Assembly (NCBI GenBank): GCA_964449175.1
Contig: CAYUYH010000072.1
Coordinates: forward strand, 1 to 11,538
Length of the DNA: 11,538 nt
Reading direction: 5' to 3'
Source: CAYUYH01 sp964449175
Lineage (GTDB): Bacteria; Planctomycetota; Phycisphaerae; SM23-33
Shown here: positions 1 to 5,900 of the stretch, piece after piece
How positions within the stretch are numbered: position 1 is the stretch's first letter
Layout of the letters: the number at the start of each line of letters is the position of its first letter
The notes under the pieces: model-generated
Seen by the model: only the letters and a program-made list of their open reading frames with translations
What the model was told of the DNA's origin: nothing
The model's database searches: none
Position numbers and translations under genes: made by a program

Positions 1-1314
1 GCTGGCGCCCCAGCGGCGGAAGGCGTAGTCGATCACCTCGTCCCGTAGCCGCCAGCAGAAGTCCACGTCCAGGTCGGGGAAGTCGCGCCGCCGGGCGTTG
101 AGGAACCGCTCGAAGGGGATTGCGTATCTCAGCGGGCAGACGTTGGTGATGCCGAGTGCGTAGGCCACCAGGCTGCTGGCGCCGCTGCCGCGCCCGGCCA
201 CCGGGGCGCCGCGACGACGGGCGTATTGAACGATGTCGTGCACGACCAGGAAGTACTCGCAGAAGCCCATCCGCTCGATCAGCGCCAGTTCCTTGTCCAG
301 CCGGGCCGAGACGGCCGCGGTGACCCGGCCATAGCGGCGGCGGGCGCCGCGCTCAGCCAGGTGGTGGAGGTAGCCAGCGGGCGAGAAGCCGTCGGGACAG
401 GGAAACAGCGGGAAGACAGGCTCACGCGGCAGCAGGCGAAAGGCCGAACACCGCTCGGCCAGGCGGATGTTATTGGCGACGGCCTGGGGGAACTCGGCCA
501 GTTGGCGCGACAGCTCATCCCGGCCGCGGAGATACGCGCCGCCGCTCGGCAGGTCGGCAGCGGCGACGGTGTCGAACGTCCGCCCCAGTCGGACGGCGGC
601 GAGCAGCCGGGCGACCTCGCCGTCTTGGGGATCGACCATCAAGGCGGCGGCGGTCGCGACGGTCGCCAGGCTGAGCTGGCCGGCGCTGGCGGCGAGCTCG
701 CGGGCCTTATCGCGGCCTTGGGCGGCGGGGTCGATGGCGACATGCAGCCGCCGGCGGTCAATTCCCGCGGCCAGCATCGCTTCGGCGACGGCAAGGTCGC
801 CCGCGATGAAGGCCAATCCATCCGACAACCCCGCGACTTGGGCAACAAGGTCGGACGGATCTGCAAGCCCCGCGCGTGAGCACGGGGATGTGGTTGACTG
901 CGATGATCCACAACATCCCCTCGCCGCGGCTCGCCACGGCGAGTCGCCTGTGGAGACGAGGGGCTTCATTTCATTTGATCCCACCGCGGTGCGGGGGGCT
1001 TCCCCGTGCCCCCCGCCGTTGCGGTGGATGTTGGTGATGATGCGGCAGAGGTTTTCGTAGCCGGTCTGGTCGGCGACCAATGCCGTCACGCGAACCGCAT
1101 CGGCGGCCAGTTCCGCGCCGATGATCGGCGAGATGCCCGCCTCGGCCGCGAGCTTCCAGAACACCGTCGCGCCGCAGAGATTGTTCACGTCGGTCAGCGC
1201 GAGTCGCGCGTGGCCGAGTCTGCCGGCGCGGCCCACCAGCGCCGAGGCCGACTGCGTCCCACCCAGCAGCGAATAACCGCTGCGGACGTGCAATGGAGTC
1301 ACGGCATCCTGCAT
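1..1314 (-). CDS. dnaE2: Error-prone DNA polymerase III alpha subunit, DnaE2/ImuC type (N-terminal part; C-terminus beyond window)
   Basis: The frame is open from the ATG at 1314 to the window edge, giving 438 residues of a protein that usually has about 1000-1150. The N-terminus is a PHP domain (LHVRSGYSLLGGT at residues 8-20; ALTDVNNLCGA follows). Its usual HxH is HVR and TDHD is TDVN, so the PHP metal site looks degenerate. The C-family polymerase core then begins: a GRGSGAS motif is followed by LVAYALGITNVCPLRY, FERFLNARR and the catalytic acidic motif PDLDVDF (413-419). DnaE2 is the mutagenic replicative-type polymerase that works with a Y-family partner in translesion synthesis; here that partner lies directly upstream. 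The start is supported by an AGGA just before the ATG and by the PHP motif eight residues in. Oddity: residues of about 100-152 do not look like polymerase and coincide with a palindromic DNA insertion (868-1016) that keeps the frame. The family call is secure; activity is uncertain. Confidence 0.9.
   Translation of the reverse strand, partial: MQDAVTPLHVRSGYSLLGGTQSASALVGRAGRLGHARLALTDVNNLCGATVFWKLAAEAGISPIIGAELAADAVRVTALVADQTGYENLCRIITNIHRNGGGHGEAPRTAVGSNEMKPLVSTGDSPWRAAARGCCGSSQSTTSPCSRAGLADPSDLVAQVAGLSDGLAFIAGDLAVAEAMLAAGIDRRRLHVAIDPAAQGRDKARELAASAGQLSLATVATAAALMVDPQDGEVARLLAAVRLGRTFDTVAAADLPSGGAYLRGRDELSRQLAEFPQAVANNIRLAERCSAFRLLPREPVFPLFPCPDGFSPAGYLHHLAERGARRRYGRVTAAVSARLDKELALIERMGFCEYFLVVHDIVQYARRRGAPVAGRGSGASSLVAYALGITNVCPLRYAIPFERFLNARRRDFPDLDVDFCWRLRDEVIDYAFRRWGAS
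868..1016. repeat. Multi-hairpin palindromic element inserted in-frame in dnaE2
   Basis: This stretch is a chain of perfect stems: CCCCG 868-872 with CGGGG 883-887; GGGGATGT 884-891 with ACATCCCC 913-920; CCCCTCG 917-923 with CGAGGGG 957-963, enclosing CTCGC 930-934 and GCGAG 939-943; and GCGGGGGGC 991-999 with GCCCCCCGC 1008-1016 around an 8-nt loop. Neighbouring stems share bases, so they are alternative folds. In the dnaE2 frame it encodes a Gly/Ser/Arg/Cys-rich stretch with no stop, between a normal-looking YENLCRIITNIHR segment and a normal-looking DLVAQVAGL segment. I read it as a REP- or MITE-like insertion; the exact ends are uncertain. Confidence 0.6.
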
Positions 1315-1499
1315 GGTCCTATTTTTTCTCATGGGGTGGCGGGGCTCCCGTCCCGCCACCGTGTGGATCAGTCTTCCGCGCCGCGGGGGGGGGGCCCCCC
1401 CCCGCCCAAACCGGGTGGGAAATTGGTCGGGTGGATTTTTTAGACGGGGGGGGGGGGGGGGCCCCCCCCCCCCGCCAATCGCGGATCGAATATGGTCCT
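1313..1499. repeat. Palindromic, G/C-run-rich insertion between the two polymerase genes, bracketed by an 8-bp direct repeat
   Basis: ATGGTCCT occurs at 1313-1320 and again at 1492-1499. Between the copies lie a perfect 9-bp hairpin (GGTGGCGGG 1335-1343, CCCGCCACC 1352-1360, loop GCTCCCGT), a run of 10 G then 9 C (1385-1403) and a run of 16 G then 12 C (1446-1473). Removing one repeat copy and everything between would leave the Y-polymerase stop (1503-1505) about 10 nt from the dnaE2 ATG, a normal operon spacing. The hairpin has the same design (9-bp stem, 8-nt loop ending CCCGT) as the one at 991-1016 inside dnaE2, so the two insertions may be related. The G/C runs may be partly an assembly artefact. 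Confidence 0.5.
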
Positions 1500-1502
1500 G
1501 TT

Positions 1503-2720
1503 CTATTTGGTCAGCGACGGCGTGCGGAGGACGAAGCCGTAGTCGTTCTGCTCCAGCCGCCCCAGCAGCTCCAGCGACTCGCCGGTCACCACGGCGGCGT
1601 GGCCGTAGCGGTCGCGGATGGTGTCGACCGTGCCGTGGAGCCGGCGGCGCTTGCCGCGAGCGGGCGGCTCGAACAGCCTGCCCCGCGCCCCAGCCGGTCG
1701 GAAGTTCGACAGCACGATCCCCACGTGCCGCAGCGCCACCCGGCGGCGGTGCAGCCGGGCGAGCAGGTCCGCTACTGCGGCGAAGGCCTCGTCATCGCTG
1801 TCGGTGGGGGCCGGCAGCGTGCGCGAGGCGGCGAAGTCCTTCCAGTCGTCGTAGCGGATGGACAGCTCGACGGTCCCGGCCAGCAGGCCCGCCCCCCGAA
1901 CCGTCCGCATCGCCCGCTCCAGCAGGTAGAACAGCATGCCGCGGATTTCGCCCGCCCGGCAGGTCGGCTGATGGAATGTGGTCTCGCGCGAGATGGTTCT
2001 CGGCGGGCGCGGCCCCGGCGCGGGCAGGCGGGCGTCCCTGCCGCGACACCGCTCGAAGATCAGCTCGCCGCGCCGCCCCAGCATCGACGCCAACGCCTCG
2101 CGCGGCAGCCGACGCAGGTCGGCGACGGTCTTGACGTTCATGTCGGCCAGCAGCCGCTTGGTCACCCGGCCCACGCCGAGCAGATCCTCCACCGGCAGTG
2201 GGGCGAGGAACTCGTCGGCCTGGTCGGGGCGAATCCACACCACGCCGCCCGGCTTGGCCGCGTGAGAGGCCATCTTGGCCAGCATGCGGTTGGCGCCCAG
2301 GCCGACGGAAACCGCCAAGCCCACCTCGGCCAGCACATCCGCCTGGAGCCGTCGGCCCAGCGAAACCGGATCGCCTTCTCGCAGCGCGGGTGTGGCCGTC
2401 ACCTCGCCATAGGCCTCGTCGAGATACGTCTCCAGCGACAGGCAATACCGGCGGCAGACGGCCCAGATCTGCTCGGCGAAGCAGCGGTAGCGGTGGCAAT
2501 GGCCGGGCAGTATTACCGCCTGTGGGCACAGTCGCCGGGCCTTGCTCAGCGGCATGCCCGCGCGCAGGCCGAACTGGCGGGCCTCGTAGGAGCATGATGC
2601 GATGCACCCGCTGCCGACCACCACCGGCCTGTCCCGCAAGGCCGGGATGAGCAACTGCTCCACCGACGCGAAGAACGCATCGGCGTCCACATGAATGATG
2701 AAACGGTTAGAAGAAGGCAT
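1503..2720 (-). CDS. dinB: Y-family DNA polymerase (Pol IV / DinB-like, partner of DnaE2)
   Basis: A 405-residue translesion DNA polymerase that inserts nucleotides opposite lesions. Visible motifs: HVDADAFFASVEQ at 10-22 with the first catalytic Asp (D12) and the aromatic steric-gate region; SYEARQFGLRAGM at 44-56; LDEAYGEVT at 100-108 with the catalytic pair D101/E102; a helix-hairpin-helix GVGRVTKRLLADMNVKTVADL; then the little-finger domain. A GRLFEPP segment lies where related proteins carry a beta-clamp-binding motif but is a poor match. The C-terminus ends DYGFVLRTPSLTK. Unlike ImuB proteins, which lack the catalytic acids, this one keeps them and should be active. The ATG at 2720 is chosen because the longer open frame (to 2885) only translates the heptamer repeats upstream. 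It is followed by dnaE2 on the same strand. No imuA/recA-like gene lies between them. Confidence 0.92.
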   Translation of the reverse strand: MPSSNRFIIHVDADAFFASVEQLLIPALRDRPVVVGSGCIASCSYEARQFGLRAGMPLSKARRLCPQAVILPGHCHRYRCFAEQIWAVCRRYCLSLETYLDEAYGEVTATPALREGDPVSLGRRLQADVLAEVGLAVSVGLGANRMLAKMASHAAKPGGVVWIRPDQADEFLAPLPVEDLLGVGRVTKRLLADMNVKTVADLRRLPREALASMLGRRGELIFERCRGRDARLPAPGPRPPRTISRETTFHQPTCRAGEIRGMLFYLLERAMRTVRGAGLLAGTVELSIRYDDWKDFAASRTLPAPTDSDDEAFAAVADLLARLHRRRVALRHVGIVLSNFRPAGARGRLFEPPARGKRRRLHGTVDTIRDRYGHAAVVTGESLELLGRLEQNDYGFVLRTPSLTK

Positions 2721-2790
2721 TAGGCATCCGCCTTTGGTCGCCGCTGCGACCTTCGGATTTCGGCGAGTGGAGTCGAGCCGCGGACCAGCC

Positions 2791-2883
2791 AGGCAATAGG
2801 CATTAGGGACCAGGGACCAGGGACTGGGCGGCAGACACGAAGGCCCCGGCCGTCGAATCCGCAATCCGCAATCCGCAATCCGC
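2791..2883. repeat. Two unrelated tandem heptamer arrays in the dinB upstream region
   Basis: Five heptamers beginning AGG run from 2791 to 2825 (AGGCAAT, AGGCATT, AGGGACC, AGGGACC, AGGGACT). After a 30-nt GC-rich spacer come four exact AATCCGC heptamers at 2856-2883. The two arrays are not complementary to each other, unlike the arrays near 7035 and 7673. They occupy the 184-nt gap between the small gene at 2905-3153 and dinB and create a false N-terminal extension of dinB if translated. Confidence 0.85.
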
Positions 2884-2904
2884 AATTCAAAATTGATCGG
2901 TTTG

Positions 2905-3153
2905 CTATTCCATCACCACCTCATCCAGCCACCACTGAAGCTCCTTGCTGTCAAAGTGCACGATGTACGTCTGCCCATTGCTTTGCAGGCTGTAGTACAG
3001 CGCGTACACGTCGCCTTGCCGGTCGGTCCAATCCGTGTTGACGACCTGGACGTTGTGTGTCCTGCCCTGCCAGCGGAATCGCACCGGCCTGGCCGTACCG
3101 CCGGAAAACGCCGCCAGCACGGCGATCGGTTCGTGTATCTTCTCGATGTTCAT
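2905..3153 (-). CDS. Small hypothetical protein, first gene of the translesion polymerase module
   Basis: An 82-residue protein with no signal peptide or membrane segment. It reads MNIEKIHEPIAVLAAF at the N-terminus, has a beta-rich, aromatic-rich middle (RFRWQGRTHNVQVVNTDW, then DVYALYYSLQSNGQTYIVHF) and ends KELQWWLDEVVME. From memory it resembles the small DUF6504-type proteins encoded beside Y-family and DnaE2 polymerases in other bacteria; I cannot confirm this, and its biochemical role is unknown. The ATG at 3153 is preferred because AGAGGCAGG lies just upstream; a TTG at 3180 would add nine residues. It is the first gene behind the promoter at 3313-3285, about 125 nt from the inferred transcript start, and is co-directional with dinB and dnaE2, which suggests a role in, or regulation with, the mutasome. 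Confidence 0.75.
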   Translation of the reverse strand: MNIEKIHEPIAVLAAFSGGTARPVRFRWQGRTHNVQVVNTDWTDRQGDVYALYYSLQSNGQTYIVHFDSKELQWWLDEVVME

Positions 3154-3262
3154 GGCCTGCCTCTGCCGCGCGGCGAACAAAGGCGCCTGTGGGTTTCGCT
3201 CGTTTTCAGTGACCTGCCGCCGGGCAGGGGCAGGGGGAAACCGGCCTTAGCGCCGGCCGGCG

Positions 3263-3284
3263 TATACCTAACATATACCTAACA
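3263..3284. promoter_or_regulatory. 11-bp tandem direct repeat over the mutasome transcription start (candidate operator)
   Basis: TATACCTAACA occurs twice head to tail (3263-3273, 3274-3284). On the minus strand it reads TGTTAGGTATA twice, directly after the -10 box, so it spans the expected +1 to +20 region. The period is one helical turn, giving GTTA-N7-GTTA. A repressor bound here would block the small gene, and dinB and dnaE2 if they are cotranscribed. The identity of such a repressor is inference only. Confidence 0.5.
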
Positions 3285-3313
3285 AATATAGGGCATTCTC
3301 GGCGGGCGGACAA
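3285..3313 (-). promoter_or_regulatory. Sigma70-type promoter for the translesion polymerase module
   Basis: On the minus strand a -35 box TTGTCC (3313-3308, 4/6 to consensus) and a -10 box TATATT (3290-3285, 5/6) are separated by exactly 17 nt. Transcription would start near 3278 and run into the small gene at 3153. The interval is AT-rich relative to its surroundings. Confidence 0.55.
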
Positions 3314-3404
3314 GGAAAAACCGGCCAATTTGCAGCCAATGTTTGCGGGGCTCGGCCGCCGGCGGGGAGCGCCTGGCCAATCGGTTGGACCGGCCCGGGC
3401 TTAC

Positions 3405-3433
3405 TTGACGCGGCAACCGCTTGTAGCTAAGGT
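3405..3433 (+). promoter_or_regulatory. Candidate promoter for kdsA-kdsD
   Basis: A -35 box TTGACG (3405-3410, 5/6) is followed after 17 nt by TAAGGT (3428-3433), which keeps only the first, second and last -10 positions. The distance to the kdsA ATG is about 95 nt. The -35 box is good and the -10 box weak; the same TA---T style recurs at the GTPase promoter. Confidence 0.4.
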
Positions 3434-3527
3434 GCCGGAAGATCCAAACCGCCGGCTGCCGGCGATTTGTGCTCACTAGTGACCCGGTCGACGCGGGCCA
3501 ACAAGAGGGGCTGTCCGGAGAGAGTGC

Positions 3528-4355
3528 ATGCGATACGGCCTGGCTCAACTTTTCGGCGACGGATTGCTGCTCATCGCCGGCCCGTGCGTGATCGAGTCGG
3601 AGGGGCACGCGCGGATGATGGCGTCGGAGCTGAAGGCGATCGCCACGTCGGCGGGGGTGAGGCTCGTGTTCAAGGCCTCCTACGACAAGGCCAATCGCAC
3701 CTCGATCAAGTCCTTCCGCGGCCCGGGCCTGGAGGCGGGCCTGGCGATCCTCGACCGCATCCGTACCGAGCTGGACGTGCCCGTCCTGTCGGACGTACAC
3801 GGCGTCGGGGAGGTCGCCGCCGCGGCTGAGGTGCTGGACGTGCTGCAAATCCCGGCCTTCCTGTCCCGCCAGACGGACCTGATCGTCGCCGCCGCGAACA
3901 GCGGCAAGGTCGTCAACATCAAGAAGGCTCAGTTCGCCGCGGCCGGGGACATGCGGCACGCGCTGGAGAAGGCGTATTCGACCGGCAATCGCGAGGTGTT
4001 CCTGACGGAGCGCGGCTCGGCGTTCGGGTACGGCGACCTCGTGGCGGACATGCGGTCGCTGGCGATCATGCGCGGGCTCGGGGCGCCGGTGGTGTTCGAC
4101 GGCACGCACAGCGTTCAGCGGCCGGGCGGGCTGGGCGACGCCAGCGGCGGCGATCGCCGCTTCGTGCCGCACCTGTGCCGGGCGGCCGCAGCCGCGGGAG
4201 TCGATGGCGTGTTCCTGGAGGTCCACGACAATCCGGACGCCGCCAAATCCGACGGGCCGAACATGCTGCCGCTGGCCGATCTGCCGAAGCTCCTGGCAGA
4301 CCTGGTGGCCATTGACCGTCTCGTCAGGGCCGCGCCCGGCGCCGAAGGACGGTGA
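3528..4355 (+). CDS. kdsA: 3-deoxy-D-manno-octulosonate 8-phosphate synthase
   Basis: A 275-residue cytoplasmic enzyme that condenses phosphoenolpyruvate with arabinose 5-phosphate to KDO 8-phosphate, the sugar precursor that links lipid A to the LPS core. Family motifs run through the whole chain: AGPCVIES (17-24), KASYDKANRTS, FRGPG, LSDVHGVGE, PAFLSRQTDL, NIKKAQF, TERGSAFGYGDLV, FDGTHSVQRPGG, and DNPDAAKSDGPNMLPL near the C-terminus. C20, H194, E231 and D242 match the four ligands of the metal-dependent class of the enzyme, in contrast to the Asn-containing metal-free E. coli type. The length is normal. The start is supported by GGAG seven nt upstream. kdsD follows 3 nt after the stop and supplies the arabinose 5-phosphate substrate, so the two form a biochemical and transcriptional unit. 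Confidence 0.97.
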   Translation: MRYGLAQLFGDGLLLIAGPCVIESEGHARMMASELKAIATSAGVRLVFKASYDKANRTSIKSFRGPGLEAGLAILDRIRTELDVPVLSDVHGVGEVAAAAEVLDVLQIPAFLSRQTDLIVAAANSGKVVNIKKAQFAAAGDMRHALEKAYSTGNREVFLTERGSAFGYGDLVADMRSLAIMRGLGAPVVFDGTHSVQRPGGLGDASGGDRRFVPHLCRAAAAAGVDGVFLEVHDNPDAAKSDGPNMLPLADLPKLLADLVAIDRLVRAAPGAEGR

Positions 4356-4358
4356 CCG

Positions 4359-5420
4359 ATGGACAAGAACTACACAACGGAAACGAAGCCCCGCGCGATG
4401 CTCGATCAGGCCCGCGAGGTCCTGAGGATCGAGGCCGACGCCGTCGCCCGCCAGATCGACGCGGTCGACGAGGCGTTTGTCAGGGCCGTGGATTTGATCC
4501 TCGGCTGCAAGGGCCGCGTCGTCGTCACCGGCATGGGCAAGTCCGGCCTGGTCGGCCGAAAGATCTCCGCCACGCTGGCCAGCACGGGCACGCCGTCATT
4601 GTTCCTCCATCCAGGCGAGGGCATCCACGGCGACCTGGGCATGGTGGCGTCGGGCGACGTGATACTGGCGGTCTCCCATAGCGGCGAGAACGACGAGATG
4701 CTCGCGCTGCTTCCGACGCTGAAGATCCTGGCCGTGCCGATCATCAGCATGACCGACCGGCGGGAGTCTACCCTGGGGCGCAGCAGCGAGGTCGTGCTGA
4801 GGGTCAACGTCGAGCAGGAGGCCTGCCCGCTGGGCCTGGCCCCCACGGCCAGCACCACCGCGGCGATGGCCATGGGCGACGCGCTTGCCGTGGTCGTGCT
4901 CAAGGCCAGGCACTTCACGCCGCGGGACTTCGCCCTGTACCACCCCGGCGGGGCGCTCGGGCGGAAGCTGCTGCTGACGGTCGAGCAGCTGATGCACACC
5001 GGGGAGGGCAACCCGCTGATTCAGATCGACCGGCTCATGCGCGACGCGGTGATCGTGATGACGGCCCGCGGCAACCACGGGGCGGCCGTCGTCGTCGACC
5101 AGGCCGGCACGCTCGCGGGGATCATCACCGACGGCGACCTTCGTCGACTCGTGGAGAGGTGTGCCGATCCATTGGCCCTTCGCGTGGCCGACGTGATGAC
5201 GCGGAATCCGAAGTCCATCGCCGTGGACAAGCTGGCGGCCGAGGCCCTGCACGTGATGGAGGGCAGCAACATCACGGTGCTGCCGGTCGTCGACGCGGCC
5301 GGGAGGGCGATCGGCATCATCCACCTCCACGACGTGATCAAGGGGCTTACCGGCCTGCGCGCCGCGGGCGCCGGGGGGCCCGGCCAGTATATCCCCGCGG
5401 CGGCAAGCCGACAGCGCTGA
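4359..5420 (+). CDS. kdsD: Arabinose-5-phosphate isomerase (SIS domain plus two CBS domains)
   Basis: A 353-residue isomerase that converts ribulose 5-phosphate to arabinose 5-phosphate, the substrate of KdsA. The N-terminal SIS domain shows the sugar-phosphate loop GMGKSG (58-63, catalytic-type K61), HPGEGIHGDLGM (84-95), AVSHSGEND (104-112), EQEACPLGLAPTAST (152-166) with the family Glu, and YHPGGALGRK (194-203) with the family His. Two CBS domains follow (about 208-262 and 272-335; DVMTRNP and VLPVVD segments mark the second). The last 20 residues are Gly/Ala-rich and poorly conserved. It lies directly behind kdsA with a 3-nt gap. Neither kdsC nor kdsB is nearby, and no clear rho-independent terminator follows the gene. 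Confidence 0.96.
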   Translation: MDKNYTTETKPRAMLDQAREVLRIEADAVARQIDAVDEAFVRAVDLILGCKGRVVVTGMGKSGLVGRKISATLASTGTPSLFLHPGEGIHGDLGMVASGDVILAVSHSGENDEMLALLPTLKILAVPIISMTDRRESTLGRSSEVVLRVNVEQEACPLGLAPTASTTAAMAMGDALAVVVLKARHFTPRDFALYHPGGALGRKLLLTVEQLMHTGEGNPLIQIDRLMRDAVIVMTARGNHGAAVVVDQAGTLAGIITDGDLRRLVERCADPLALRVADVMTRNPKSIAVDKLAAEALHVMEGSNITVLPVVDAAGRAIGIIHLHDVIKGLTGLRAAGAGGPGQYIPAAASRQR

Positions 5421-5582
5421 CCGCCCATCGCCTGGCTGGGCCGGCGTTGTTCCGATTGGCCCGACTGTCCTGTTGGAGAAAGAAAAAACATATGCGCCTG
5501 CCCGGAATCAGGGCCGGCTGACCTTGGCTGCGAAGGGGCGGGGGCTAATTGCCTAAGCGGTCGGTCGTTGCTGTCGTCGCCG

Positions 5583-5609
5583 GGGCCTGGCGGCAGTTTT
5601 GCCAGGCCC
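5583..5609. terminator. Stable hairpin downstream of kdsD (possible terminator without a clear U-tract)
   Basis: GGGCCTGGC (5583-5591) and GCCAGGCCC (5601-5609) form a perfect 9-bp stem around a 9-nt loop that contains TTTT. Neither strand has a run of T after the stem, so it is not a standard intrinsic terminator. It lies about 160 nt beyond the kdsD stop and is the best candidate for ending or stabilising that transcript. Confidence 0.35.
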
Positions 5610-5658
5610 TGTGAGGGCATCGGAGGCGGCCTGATCCACAAGATGTGCGTGGTTGGCC

Positions 5659-5687
5659 TTGCCTTGGGCATGGCCAACATCTATTAT
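5659..5687 (+). promoter_or_regulatory. dfx: Candidate sigma70 promoter upstream of the superoxide reductase gene
   Basis: TTGCCT (5659-5664, 4/6 to the -35 consensus) and TATTAT (5682-5687, 5/6 to -10) are 17 nt apart. The start point would be near 5694, about 205 nt before the dfx ATG. The -35 box lies in the loop of an imperfect hairpin (GTTGGCC 5652-5658 with GGCCAAC 5672-5678). Confidence 0.45.
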
Positions 5688-5900
5688 ATGACATATCACG
5701 TCTGACGCGTCGTCGGCATGGCAAGGCGGCCGGAGCCTTCAGGATTCGCACGGAAGTGGAGCTCGCCTGAGGCCACGAGATGAGCGACGCGAGGCATATC
5801 TGTAGGCAAGATTGACGGGTAGTGTCGTGCGCTTTCGGCGTGCCTGGCCGCGGGCTAGGCAATTAGGCGCCTGACCTCGACGGCTGGAAAGGAGAACGTC

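Larger units (their letters stand above)
3154..3527. other. Divergent intergenic region between the mutasome and the KDO operon
   Basis: These 374 nt hold no convincing gene. They contain the minus-strand promoter (3313-3285) with its tandem repeat (3263-3284), a GC-rich leader with small CCGGC/GCCGG inverted repeats near 3241-3256, and a plus-strand promoter for kdsA at 3405-3433. Nothing else was recognised. Confidence 0.6.
5421..5900. other. Long intergenic stretch after the KDO operon
   Basis: These 480 nt contain no convincing protein gene. They hold a nine-codon ORF with a good ribosome-binding site (5492-5521), two hairpins (5583-5609 and 5652-5678), a plus-strand promoter (5659-5687) and an 11-bp inverted repeat at 5545-5555 and 5856-5866 (CTAATTGCCTA and its complement) bracketing about 300 nt. 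The promoter would give a 5' untranslated leader of about 200 nt for the superoxide reductase gene, or a separate small RNA. The 5700-5850 part shows nothing I recognise. Confidence 0.5.

Noticed and set aside
226..1443. Long open frames on the plus strand (226-879, 467-1060, 1006-1443)
   Set aside because: They are antisense to dnaE2, whose minus-strand frame carries clear PHP and polymerase motifs. Their composition is what high GC produces opposite a real gene.
1293..2607. Long plus-strand (1293-2597) and alternative minus-strand (1792-2607) frames over dinB
   Set aside because: The minus-strand frame ending at 1503 has all the Y-polymerase motifs; the others show none and read through the G/C runs.
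2721..2885. N-terminal extension of dinB to an ATG at 2885
   Set aside because: The extra 55 residues translate the AATCCGC and AGGGACC heptamers; the family begins near the HVDADAF motif, a few residues after the ATG at 2720.
3279..4226. 315-codon minus-strand frame over kdsA
   Set aside because: Antisense shadow with no recognisable domain, while kdsA motifs cover the whole plus-strand gene.
5545..5862. 105-codon minus-strand ORF in the long intergenic region
   Set aside because: Basic, Cys/Arg/Pro-rich composition without a recognisable motif or convincing ribosome-binding site; it spans the hairpins and promoter.
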